Shown: piece by piece, positions 36,386 through 44,536 of the stretch
Numbering within the stretch: the stretch's first letter is position 1
Layout: every line of letters begins with the position of its first letter
Source: Bog-473 sp963755375
GTDB lineage: Bacteria > Actinomycetota > Acidimicrobiia > Acidimicrobiales > RAAP-2
Length of the DNA stretch: 64,000 bases
Assembly: GCA_963755375.1 (NCBI GenBank)
Contig: CAVWKG010000016.1
Coordinates: forward strand, 62,001-126,000
Reading direction: 5' to 3'
Made by a program: the position numbers and the translations under genes
Notes under the pieces: model-generated
Database searches by the model: none
Told to the model about the DNA's origin: nothing
Seen by the model: only the letters and a program-made list of their open reading frames with translations

Positions 36386-36611
36386 GGAGTCACGAGAGCA
36401 ACCGGCTCGAGTCAGCTCCGCCGCGGAGGAAACCCCAACCAACCCAGTGTTCCGCGAGGAGGTGGGCGGCGATCGAGGGCCTTTGCCGGCCTTTATGGTT
36501 CCTCGCGCGTAGCCGCCTCGGCTACAGGTCTCCTCGGCCCACAGACGAGGATGCTGAGTGATCGCCCACACCAACATCGCTATGGTGTGCCGTGATCACC
36601 GGAGGCAGCAA

Positions 36612-37676
36612 ATGGGGGAGGCAGCAGTGACGATTCGTGTCGTGCAGTGGACGACCGGCAACGTCGGCAAGCAGTCTGTCGAGGCGGTCATGAAGCGCCC
36701 GGATCTCGAGCTGGTCGGTTGCTATGCCTGGTCGGAAGACAAGTCCGGCAAGGACATCGGTGAGCTGTGCGGCCTCCCACCCATCGGGCTCACGGCGACG
36801 AATGACGTCGACGCGCTGTTGGCCCTTGAGCCCGATTGCGTCATCTATAACCCGATGTGGTTCAAGGTGGACGAGATGGTTCGCATCCTCGAGTCGGGTG
36901 CCAACATCGTGGCCACGGCGGCCTTCATAAACGGCCGGTCCTATCCCGACGACGGAAGGCAACGGATCCTCGATGCCTGTGCCAAGGGTGACAGCTCGAT
37001 GTTCGGCAGCGGCGTGAGCCCGGGCTACATCGAGCTCGTCGCCGTGGCGTTGGCCAACGCCTCGGATCGCATCGATCACGTGCTGATCAGCGAAGAGGCC
37101 GACACCACCGCGTACGACTCGCCGCCTACGGAGATCCCCGTCGGCTTCGGCCGACCGATTGACGATGCCGCCTTACCCGAGATGACCGCGGCTGCGACAG
37201 TAGTCTTTAGCGAGGCGGTCGCCCTGGTGGGTGATGCGCTGGGGGTGGTATTCGATGAGATCGTGTGCGAGGCCCAGTACGCCAAAACCACCAAGGAACT
37301 GGACCTCGGGTCGTGGACGCTGGCCAAGGACACCGTCGCCGGCGTGACGATCCATTGGCTCGGCAAGATCGACGGCAAGAGCATCGTGGAGATGCGGGTG
37401 CGCTGGCGAAAGGGCGACGCCCTCGAACCCGATTGGGATGTTGGTATGGGGTGGACGATCGAGATCCATGGCCGACCAACGATCACCACGAAGATCGACA
37501 TTCTGCCGCCGCCGTATTTCGAGGCGACGACGATGGAGGAGTTCATGGTGCTCGGGCACATCCTCACGGCGCTGCCCGTCGTCAACGCCATTCCGGCCGT
37601 GGTGGCAGCGCCTTCCGGGATTGTCACCTACGAGGACATCCCCCTCCCTCTGCCCAAGGGCTACGTCCCGACCTGA
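36612..37676 (+). CDS. Dihydrodipicolinate-reductase-like NAD(P)-binding protein
   Basis: This 354-residue protein has an N-terminal Rossmann segment (RVVQWTTGNVGKQSVEAVMKR), an alpha/beta middle (DCVIYNPMWFKVDEMVRIL, GSGVSPGYIELVAV) and a C-terminal domain as in the NAD(P)H-dependent amine/dihydrodipicolinate-reductase-like family often found in mycobacterial and rhodococcal catabolic operons. True DapB residues are not kept, so the substrate is unknown. Two starts are possible: the ATG at 36612 (GGAGG 6 bp upstream) or the GTG at 36627, each preceded by an identical GGAGGCAGCA. Confidence 0.84.
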   Translation: MGEAAVTIRVVQWTTGNVGKQSVEAVMKRPDLELVGCYAWSEDKSGKDIGELCGLPPIGLTATNDVDALLALEPDCVIYNPMWFKVDEMVRILESGANIVATAAFINGRSYPDDGRQRILDACAKGDSSMFGSGVSPGYIELVAVALANASDRIDHVLISEEADTTAYDSPPTEIPVGFGRPIDDAALPEMTAAATVVFSEAVALVGDALGVVFDEIVCEAQYAKTTKELDLGSWTLAKDTVAGVTIHWLGKIDGKSIVEMRVRWRKGDALEPDWDVGMGWTIEIHGRPTITTKIDILPPPYFEATTMEEFMVLGHILTALPVVNAIPAVVAAPSGIVTYEDIPLPLPKGYVPT

Positions 37677-37891
37677 CCGGTGAGCCACGGCGCGCCGGCG
37701 GGCGACTCCCCCCTGGCGATGGGCCTTCTCCCGCTGCTCACAAATTGCCGGGTGATAGTCGAACCGCGTTCATGGGGCGGGACGCTGGGTCGGAGGCCGT
37801 GGGAGAAAGTTCTCTCACGGGGCGCCACTAGATGGACGGGGTGGAAACTGGGCGGACGGCCCCCGCGCGTGAAGAGATCCAATACTCGAAA

Positions 37892-38515
37892 TCACCAGGT
37901 GGAGCTCGCTGTTTCAGCGGTCATTCGTGCGGACGACGAGCAGATACTGCTCCAGGTCAAGGGCGGGGGGAGCAATGCTCTGAGGTCTGGCGCCTCGCCG
38001 ACAATACCGCGCGCGGCATTCACGCCATAGAGCTCGGTGGCGAGAGCGAACCGTGCGAGACCACGATGCAGGCGGTCTTGTGCGCTCCAGGCCGCGCATT
38101 CGTCATCGAGATCGAAACCGTATCCACACCAGGCATGACCGATGAGGTCATGGACGGCACGAAACCGATCAAACGCGCCACCGAACTCACAATCGAATAG
38201 AGGATGTAGGCGCTCCCCAGCGGCGACGGCTGACGTGACCTCGAGAGTCCCGTTGGCGCGCACTGCAAAAATAAGCTCTTCGTCGCTTTCATAGGGTTGG
38301 GCACATCGGGTGAACACCACTCGTGCCGTCCAGTGGCGGGCGTCTCGAGTGAGGAATGTGAACAGGTGATCCGTTTCCACCTGGAGCTGCCTGTACGCCT
38401 CAACCACTTGAGGATCGCGATGAGCGCTTCGAGAACGCAAGTACCACTCGCCCACCATGACGGCCGTCGAAGGCTCAACCTCGGAAGTTGCGTCCACTTG
38501 GATAGCGTGCCGCAT
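37892..38515 (-). CDS. HD..GH-motif protein of unknown function
   Basis: This 207-residue protein contains a striking conserved-looking core, FDRFRAVHDLIGHAWCGYGF and then DLDDECAAW. It recalls small phage and mycobacterial proteins of unknown function that share R..HD..GH....GF.  The two histidines and the aspartate could bind a metal. The last 20 residues (Ser/Thr-rich) look unlike the rest and may result from a late frameshift. The ATG has GGAGG 7 bp upstream. The neighbours give no clue; I cannot name a reaction. Confidence 0.65.
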   Translation of the reverse strand: MRHAIQVDATSEVEPSTAVMVGEWYLRSRSAHRDPQVVEAYRQLQVETDHLFTFLTRDARHWTARVVFTRCAQPYESDEELIFAVRANGTLEVTSAVAAGERLHPLFDCEFGGAFDRFRAVHDLIGHAWCGYGFDLDDECAAWSAQDRLHRGLARFALATELYGVNAARGIVGEAPDLRALLPPPLTWSSICSSSARMTAETASSTW

Positions 38516-38896
38516 CTCCGATCCTCCGTTTCAGCCTCTCGATGCATCCTGACCGCTCCTGGCGAGGGAGGTTGCTCCGCTTGCCTTATGGAACCTACCT
38601 TCGTCGGAGCGCCTCGTCACCGGCTGGGATATCACGTGATGAACCCACCCTTTGGCTGATTGAGCCGGCGCGCGGTGCGAGGGCGTTGCCTGGGGCGTGA
38701 GGGAGGGGCTCGTCGAAAGCCCCTCACCGCGGTCATTTCCTGACGGGTCAATCCCATCTTCACCTCTCCAATGATTCCGCGGGTCTGGGGCACTTATGGC
38801 CAGAAACGGGCACCGCTGGCTGCGTTCAACCGGATGTTCCACCCCGGAGAATCCCGATCCGACGTGGGCTTCATCCGGTGCCAATAGTCTGACCAA
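38516..38896. other. Divergent intergenic region
   Basis: 381 bp between the leftward HD..GH gene and the rightward adenylate-kinase-like gene. I see no coding region or RNA. Confidence 0.45.
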
Positions 38897-39472
38897 ATGC
38901 GACTCTTGTTGGTGGCCTATCCCGGTTCTGGAAAGGGCACACAGGCGACAATGTTGTCCGTTCATTACGGAATCGCACAGTTGTCCAGCGGCGAGTTGTT
39001 GCGAGCCGAGGTGGCGCGTGACACACCGATCGGGAGGGTTGCGGCCGATTACCTGCGGCGCGGTGATCTCGTACCGGATGAGCTGGTTTTCGAAATGTTG
39101 TCTGCGCCCCTTCTCGCAGCGGCAACCAACGGTGGCTACGTGCTCGATGGTTTCCCGAGGACGCTACGGCAGGCAGAGGTGGCCTACTCGGTGGCGCAGG
39201 AAATCAAAGAGGTCGAGCTTCAGGCCGTCGTCTATCTAAGAGTCAGTCATGAGGAGCTGGTCGAGCGGCTTCGAGCCCGCGCGGACGGAGAGGGGCGTAC
39301 GGACGACGATGAGATCACGATCACTCACCGTTTCAAAGTGTTCGAGACTCAGACGAAGCCGCTCCTCGAGTTCTACTCCCGCCGCGGAATACTCCTTGAC
39401 ATCAATGGCGAGCAGCCTGTTGAGGACGTATTCGGTGACATAACAAGCGCCGTGGATAGCCTTCACATCTGA
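38897..39472 (+). CDS. Divergent adenylate kinase
   Basis: This 191-residue nucleotide kinase has the adenylate-kinase layout: P-loop AYPGSGKGTQ (residues 7-16), AMP-site SSGELLRAEV, the VLDGFPRT motif, a short LID (RADGEGRTDDDE) and the HRFKVFETQTKPLLEFY helix. It differs from housekeeping Adk: the first Gly of the P-loop is Ala, and the usual STGD is SSGE. It is also far from the ribosomal operon where adk normally sits. It is probably a second, specialised kinase or degenerate copy rather than the essential one. Confidence 0.8.
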   Translation: MRLLLVAYPGSGKGTQATMLSVHYGIAQLSSGELLRAEVARDTPIGRVAADYLRRGDLVPDELVFEMLSAPLLAAATNGGYVLDGFPRTLRQAEVAYSVAQEIKEVELQAVVYLRVSHEELVERLRARADGEGRTDDDEITITHRFKVFETQTKPLLEFYSRRGILLDINGEQPVEDVFGDITSAVDSLHI

Positions 39473-39697
39473 CGATCGCGACCAGGTGCGATGGAACGCA
39501 TCCAGTGATGACCGTCCTCTCGAAAGGGGAGCAGCCGGCCGCGTCTCTTTGGACCGGTTAGAACGACCTGATGATGCATGGCGGTGTGTATGAGGAGGTG
39601 CTGACGGCGACATTCACCGAGTGTGTCGCTGCGGCGGTCTGGGTTTGGGCGGCCTGATCGCTCTAAACATACGTCGCAACCAGATCCGGCAACGGCG

Positions 39698-39808
39698 TTC
39701 TCGGTGAGTGTTCTCGTGGACGGAGCGACCTGCTCGATCGCCGGTGAGCTCGTAGACACAGGCACGTGCGCCCTTGACGCATGTGCCCTCCCCACGGTTG
39801 ACTCGTGA
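39698..39808 (+). pseudogene. Possible STAS-domain fragment
   Basis: About 35 codons read FSVSVLVDGATCSIAGEL then a degraded tail. This resembles the first strands of a STAS (anti-sigma antagonist) domain. No start or rest of the domain is seen, so it would be a relic. The match is short and the call is tentative. Confidence 0.22.
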
Positions 39809-39899
39809 ACGGGCAGGCTTGGGCAACTCGGGTGGGAATCTGCAGCTTGGGTGCGCGGGGCTTCGCTTGGTTCTCCGCTCTACTGAAGACTTGGAGTGC

Positions 39900-40334
39900 A
39901 TGATGAATTTTGAGGGTGTCGTAATGAACGTAACTGATCTCAATCGATCGATTGACTTCTATCGGCAGGTGTTTGGTTTCACGTTGCTGACTCAAAATGA
40001 CCAATTGGCGACCGTGAGCGCTCCGGACAGTGATCAGCCTCAAGTCATCGTGTTCCGAGCGTTTGGGAGCGGTCGTCTAGCAGGAGCTCGTCACACCGGT
40101 CTCCGAGCCTTCGTATTGGAGGTCGAGTCGGCTGATCAACTGGAGCGGATCGCGAGCGAGCTGGATTCCCGGGGACACCTTGTCAGCCGGCGTGATCACA
40201 GCGACTGGACTGCAGTGGTAGGCCGCGACCCGGACGGGGTCGCCGTAGTAGTGGCTTGCGTCTCAGGCGCGAGGCGAATTTCTGAGACCAGCTGGAGAAC
40301 TCTCGATGACCTTCTCTACGGAATCGGCGAGTAG
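39900..40334 (+). CDS. VOC-superfamily protein (glyoxalase/bleomycin-resistance fold)
   Basis: This 144-residue protein has the VOC beta-alpha-beta-beta-beta pattern (VVMNVTDLNRSIDFYRQVFGF; ATVSAPDSDQPQVIVFRAF; LRAFVLEVESADQLERIASEL; WTAVVGRDPDGVAVVVACV). VOC proteins are metal-dependent lyases, dioxygenases or resistance proteins. The activity here is not predictable. I chose the ATG at 39900, behind GGAG; the second ATG at 39903 has better spacing. The frame opens earlier (39774) but that part is not VOC-like. A decayed VOC fragment lies 170 bp downstream. Confidence 0.78.
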   Translation: MMNFEGVVMNVTDLNRSIDFYRQVFGFTLLTQNDQLATVSAPDSDQPQVIVFRAFGSGRLAGARHTGLRAFVLEVESADQLERIASELDSRGHLVSRRDHSDWTAVVGRDPDGVAVVVACVSGARRISETSWRTLDDLLYGIGE

Positions 40335-40502
40335 GCGAACTCAAGGGCAAGGCTCAGCCTACGTCGATACGTGTTGTGCGAGAAGTATTGCCTGTGATCA
40401 CTGAATCGTCCGGTCGTCCAGCAGAGGCGGTGTTCGACCTGGTCGCGATTGGGGATAGGAGAAAGGCGCTGGTCGGGACCCCGAGAGTATGGGGGCCGCT
40501 CA

Positions 40503-40625
40503 TGGCCGACGATCGCACCACAACATACGAGATACCCCTCGCATTTCATTGTTTCAGACGACGTGGAGCGTTTCTGTAGGTTCTACACCGACGTGCTCGC
40601 CAGCAGGCGCATCCGCTCCGGTGAG
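40503..40625 (+). pseudogene. Frameshifted VOC-domain remnant
   Basis: The ATG at 40503 begins MADDRTTTYEIPLA. The protein then continues only in the next reading frame as SHFIVSDDVERFCRFYTDVL, a typical VOC first-helix segment (HFIVSDDVER.RRFYT.VL). A short deletion or frameshift near 40540 breaks the gene, and nothing of the later strands follows before the convergent GH15 gene. It is a relic. Confidence 0.6.
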
Positions 40626-40702
40626 CCGTCTTTCTGCCCGGCCCGCGATCGAGGCCCAGTAGGAGGCTCGAGATCGATCGAGAAAACTGCTGGCGGCCGC
40701 CA

Positions 40703-42637
40703 TCAAGCCGGAGTCCGATCCGACGGACCCGACGTGCCGGGGCCGCTTTCAACCGGTGGCATCTGTCGGAGTTCGATCTCAGAAATGGCCCAGGCCGCGT
40801 TGACGAGTCCGATGTGGCTGAAGGCTTGGGGGAAGTTGCCCAAGAGCTCTCCGCTGACGGGATCGATCTCCTCAGCGAGCAGGCCGACGTCGTTGACGAA
40901 GGCGGCGGCGCGTTCGAAGACGGTGCGGGCCCGAGCCGGCTGTCCGGACCGGGCCAGGGCCTGGGCCAGCCAGAAGGTGCACAGAAGGAACGTGCCTTCC
41001 TCGCCCTCGAGCCCGTCGTGGGACCGGTAGCGGTACACCAGTCCCCGCTCGTCGGTGAGACGCTCTTCGGTCGCCTTGATTGTGGCCAGCACCCTCGGAT
41101 CATCGGCGGGAAGGAAACCCACCAAGGACACCATCAGGCTGGAGGCGTCAAGCTCATCGGAGCCGAAGGACTGGGTGAAGGCGTTGGCCCGGTCGTTCCA
41201 GCCTCTGGTCAGGATCGCCTCACGGATCTGGTCCTGGGTCTGCTTCCATGCCTCGACCCGGTCGGAGGCGTCGAGACGGTCAGCTAAGGCCACCGCCCGG
41301 TCGAGGGCCGCCCAGCACATCAGCTTGGAGTACAAGAAGTCGCGAGGCTCGCCCCGAACCTCCCAGATTCCTTGGTCTTCTTCCTGCCAGCGCCGGGCGG
41401 CGGTGTCGGCCAGTTGGACGAAGAACCGTTGTGTGGCAGGTGCCAGATCGGGGGGCGCACCCCACTTGTCAGGGTCTGCCATCGGCCCAACCCGTCGGGA
41501 GGAGTTGTCGAACAGGTGGTCGCTGAGGCGGTACACGGCGCTGAGTAATTCGCCGTAGACGTCAAGTTGGCGCTGGTTCCAGGCACCGTTGCCGACCCGG
41601 ACAGGGGCGGAGTGTCGCCAGCCCTCCAAGTGCGGCAGCTCTCGCTCGGTGAGGTCCCGTTCGCCGCCGATGCCAAACATGATCTGCAGGTCGCCTCCCT
41701 GGTCGAGCGAGCCGGCCGCGGAGGTGGTGACGTAGTCGAAGAACTCGTTCGCTTCGTCAGGGCAGGCCGCCACCCAGAGGGCCTCGATCGTGAAGGAAGC
41801 GTCCCGGACCCACGTGTAGCGGTAGTCCCAGTTTCGGGCGCCGCCCACCGCCTCCGGCAGCGACGTGGTTGGCGCTGCACAGATCGCCCCGGTGGGGGCA
41901 AAGGAGAGTGACTGGAGCACCCGCCCGCTGTGATGCACGAGGTCTCGCCATGGACCCACGTAGGCCTGGTGGAGCTCCGACCACGACTCCCACGCCGACA
42001 CGGTGTCGTCGAGCCGCGCTCCTATCTCGGATTGGCTCCAGACCTTCGCTGAGCCCGGCTCGGCCCGCTTCCTGTGATGCAGGGCGAAGGCCGCGCTCTC
42101 GCCGCGGCGGAGCTGGAGCTGGCCTGAGACCGCCGATTGGTCGAGGGTCAGGGCCACAGGAGAGGAGAGGACCAGCACGTCGGCGCCCCCGAACGCGGCC
42201 ACTCCACCATCCACAGCATGGAACAGGGGATGGACCAGCCCGTGCTCGGGGCGCGGGACGTACTCCAGGGACAACTCGACTTCTCCTTCAACGCACGTCG
42301 CACGCCGCAGCAGCAGATGCGGCGCACCCTTGCCCAGCTCATGCCCCCGGTTGCCTTCGCCCATGGCCAGGGAGTCGGTGATCGCGACCGTACCCGTCGG
42401 CGTGCGGAAGGTGGTCTCCAACACCATGGTGCGGTCCAGGTAGCGGCGAGTCACCTGTGTGGCGCTTGTGGCCCGGATCGACCAGTGGCCTGCTTCGACA
42501 CCGAGGAGGCGACCGAAGATCGACGGGCTGTCGAAGCGCGGGAAACACAACCAGTCGATCGACCCGTCCCGGCTCACGAGCGCAGCGCTGTGCCGATCCG
42601 AAAGGAGCGCATAGTCAGCTATAGGGGTCGTGCTCAT
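40703..42637 (-). CDS. GH15 glycoside hydrolase (glucoamylase/trehalase-like), second copy
   Basis: This 644-residue enzyme is homologous to the GH15 protein at 29931: IADYALLSDRHSAALVSRDG and SIDWLCFPRFDSPSIFGRLL, then NWDYRYTWVRDASFTIEALW, QGIWEVRGEPRDFLYSKLM and LLGNFPQAFSHIGLVNAAW. It lacks a signal peptide. The open frame continues 227 codons upstream to 43318 but overlaps other signals and is not protein-like. I chose the ATG at 42637 because GGAG lies about 6 bp before it. That ATG overlaps the stop of a possible 77-codon upstream gene (ATGA). Confidence 0.92.
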   Translation of the reverse strand: MSTTPIADYALLSDRHSAALVSRDGSIDWLCFPRFDSPSIFGRLLGVEAGHWSIRATSATQVTRRYLDRTMVLETTFRTPTGTVAITDSLAMGEGNRGHELGKGAPHLLLRRATCVEGEVELSLEYVPRPEHGLVHPLFHAVDGGVAAFGGADVLVLSSPVALTLDQSAVSGQLQLRRGESAAFALHHRKRAEPGSAKVWSQSEIGARLDDTVSAWESWSELHQAYVGPWRDLVHHSGRVLQSLSFAPTGAICAAPTTSLPEAVGGARNWDYRYTWVRDASFTIEALWVAACPDEANEFFDYVTTSAAGSLDQGGDLQIMFGIGGERDLTERELPHLEGWRHSAPVRVGNGAWNQRQLDVYGELLSAVYRLSDHLFDNSSRRVGPMADPDKWGAPPDLAPATQRFFVQLADTAARRWQEEDQGIWEVRGEPRDFLYSKLMCWAALDRAVALADRLDASDRVEAWKQTQDQIREAILTRGWNDRANAFTQSFGSDELDASSLMVSLVGFLPADDPRVLATIKATEERLTDERGLVYRYRSHDGLEGEEGTFLLCTFWLAQALARSGQPARARTVFERAAAFVNDVGLLAEEIDPVSGELLGNFPQAFSHIGLVNAAWAISEIELRQMPPVESGPGTSGPSDRTPA

Positions 42638-42867
42638 GTGAGCTCCTTCGCCCGTACATCCGACGGGATCGGTATCTCGCTGCTCTGGTGAAGCGTCGGG
42701 TCCCACCGATTGGGGTCGAAGATCCGAGTCATCAGCCGGGGATATAGCACGTGGCGGTCGCGAAGGATAATCTCGTGGCGAACGGGTTCGCCCGTCGCTG
42801 GGCATGACGGGCTCGGCCGCACCGCGAGGTTTGCGCGCTTGAAGCAACGAAGGAGGCGGTGATCCAT
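42634..42867 (-). CDS. Possible small protein coupled to GH15
   Basis: This 77-codon frame ends with a TGA that overlaps the ATG of the GH15 gene, the arrangement usual for coupled genes. The downstream part reads plausibly (TGEPVRHEIILRDRHVLYPR, MTRIFDPNRWDPTLH) and has high GC at third positions. The N-terminal 20 residues are doubtful, and a GTG further in may be the start. The ATG shares a CATG palindrome with the start of an opposing peroxiredoxin fragment. I know no family. Confidence 0.4.
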   Translation of the reverse strand: MDHRLLRCFKRANLAVRPSPSCPATGEPVRHEIILRDRHVLYPRLMTRIFDPNRWDPTLHQSSEIPIPSDVRAKELT

Positions 42868-43030
42868 GCGATCTGATATCAGACCCGGGGGGACGATCTC
42901 CGACTACGCCTTGCCGGATCAGACCAATACGGAGCGCAGCCTCAGCGAGCTCCAATGCAACGACCCGCTCGTCCTCACACTCGCGAGGCGGAAGAGTCCG
43001 TCGCTGGCCAGCTCGGTATTGAGGAGATAA
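42866..43030 (+). pseudogene. 5' fragment of an AhpC/TSA-type peroxiredoxin
   Basis: From an ATG with AGGAGG 9 bp upstream, 54 codons read DIRPGGTISDYALPDQTNTE then RSLSELQCNDPLVLTLARRK before a TAA. This is the opening of an actinobacterial peroxiredoxin-like redoxin (family consensus ..PG..FPDYELPDHTG..RRLSELQG.DP.ILTLAR). Intact proteins continue for another 100 or more residues with the peroxidatic Cys. Here the reading breaks exactly where the active-site region should start, so no catalytic Cys is left. Confidence 0.65.
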
Positions 43031-43467
43031 TCGTCTGGCAGTGCGCCCCGATCGGTTCATCCGTTCCCGGCATGACGGCATGGACTCCCAGGCGCCGGCT
43101 CGCCGCCTCGACGGATTCATGCGCTGAGATCGACTTCCAAACCCTTTCGGTAGATTTTGTCGAGCGGACGCCTCGTGTGTTGTACGCGATTCCTCGGCTT
43201 GGGTCGGGTGAGTCGTCTCCGACTTGTCGGTTGCGGCCGGTGGATTCCGAGCACGCTGCTTGACTTCTAATGGCCGCACAATGTGTGAGCCGGGGAGGTC
43301 ATCCGACGCTTTGGGCAAGGTCTCAGGTGAGAAGACGCCTGGCCCAGCTCTATCAGATAGCTGTCAGGGTCCCCCAAGAAGGAGCGGATTAGAGCACCAC
43401 GATCGACGAGAGGAGTGATGAAGGTCGCACCCTTCTCTCCACTACGTGCACGTGAAACGATACTGGC
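43031..43467. other. Region downstream of the peroxiredoxin fragment
   Basis: 437 bp with no recognisable gene before the ligase. Short open frames exist, but none resembles the missing peroxiredoxin C-terminus. Confidence 0.4.
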
Positions 43468-44406
43468 ATGGTGATCCCGCTCATGTTGGCAACGTTGACC
43501 GATCGACGCGACTTCGGTGACGATTGGCTCCTGGAGCGCAAGTTCGACGGTGAGCGGTGCGTCGCACGCAAGATAAGCGGTGACGTGCGGCTCGAGTCGC
43601 GCACTGGCAAGGATCTCACCGGCACGTACCCCGAGGTCCGCGCCGCTGTAGCGGCTCAACAGGCCCGGGACCTCCTGCTCGACGGCGAGGTGGTGGCCTA
43701 CGACGGTGATCAGACGTCCTTTACCCGACTCCAGCAACGTCTCGGGGTGACCAGGCCGTCTCCGGACCAAGTGGTCAAGTACCCGGTCGTCTACTGCGTC
43801 TTCGACCTGCTGGAGGTAGACGGGGAGGATCTCATCGACCGGCCATTCGTCGAGCGGCGCGCCCGGCTCACGAGGGCGATCCGGTCGAGCTCGGCATTGC
43901 AGCAGACCGAGGCCTGGCGTGACGACTCTCAACAGCGGTTCGCCGAGGCTTGCCGGTCCGGCTGGGAGGGGCTCATCGCAAAGCGTGCTGACGCAACGTA
44001 CGTCGCTGGCCGTTCGAAGGACTGGTTGAAGCTGAAGTGCGTCTGGGAGCAGGAGCTTGTCATCGGCGGTTACACCGATCCCGGAGGCTCCCGGACAGAC
44101 TTTGGTGCACTGCTCGTCGGCTACTACGAAGAGGGCTCCCTCCGCTACGCGGGGAAGGTCGGCACCGGCTACACGAAGGCGATTCTTCACGACCTTGGTC
44201 TCCGGCTACGCAAGCTGGAGACGGCCGAGCCGGCTTTCGTGGACGCACGACCGGTCCCTCGTGGAGCGCACTGGACGAAGCCCGAGCTGATCGCTCAGAT
44301 CGGGTTTGCTGAATGGACGAGTGACGGCCGGTTACGGCAGCCGCGGTTTCTCGGGCTCCGCGACGACAAGAGCGCCGCTGAGGTCGTCCGGGAACGGCCC
44401 CGATGA
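43468..44406 (+). CDS. ATP-dependent DNA ligase (LigD-ligase/LigC type)
   Basis: This 312-residue ligase seals nicks using ATP. Catalytic Lys25 lies in motif I (ERKFDGERC); other motifs are LLLDGEVVAYDG, YCVFDLLEVDG, WEGLIAKRADATY and DWLKLKC. The C-terminal OB fold has GALLVGYYEEGSLRYAGKVGTG and GFAEWTSDGRLRQPRF. Its size equals the ligase domain of LigD alone; no polymerase or nuclease domain and no Ku gene is nearby. It may be a stand-alone LigC or LigD-domain enzyme for repair in stationary phase. The start ATG is directly before the motif. Confidence 0.92.
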   Translation: MVIPLMLATLTDRRDFGDDWLLERKFDGERCVARKISGDVRLESRTGKDLTGTYPEVRAAVAAQQARDLLLDGEVVAYDGDQTSFTRLQQRLGVTRPSPDQVVKYPVVYCVFDLLEVDGEDLIDRPFVERRARLTRAIRSSSALQQTEAWRDDSQQRFAEACRSGWEGLIAKRADATYVAGRSKDWLKLKCVWEQELVIGGYTDPGGSRTDFGALLVGYYEEGSLRYAGKVGTGYTKAILHDLGLRLRKLETAEPAFVDARPVPRGAHWTKPELIAQIGFAEWTSDGRLRQPRFLGLRDDKSAAEVVRERPR

Positions 44407-44499
44407 GGGTGCGGGGTGGTCCTCATCGGCTGCCGGCACAATCCTAGGCAACGTCAGTCCGGGCCATTCTGAGCCTAGGAGCTTGGGTGTGAAGGAGGT

Positions 44500-44520
44500 G
44501 AGCCGACTCCGAATCGGCTC
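44500..44520. terminator. Hairpin between convergent genes
   Basis: A 7-bp inverted repeat GAGCCGA...TCGGCTC with a 7-base loop lies between the ends of the ligase gene and the leftward membrane-protein relic. It is a candidate bidirectional terminator; there is no T-run. Confidence 0.4.
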
Positions 44521-44536
44521 CTGCCGCACCAGATCG

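Noticed and set aside
42638..43318. 227-codon N-terminal extension of the second GH15 protein
   Set aside because: Not protein-like, and it overlaps a small ORF and a peroxiredoxin relic; the ATG at 42637 has a ribosome binding site and begins the family homology.
43468..44406. Part of a non-homologous end-joining operon
   Set aside because: Only the ligase domain is present; no Ku, polymerase or nuclease domain is found in the neighbourhood.
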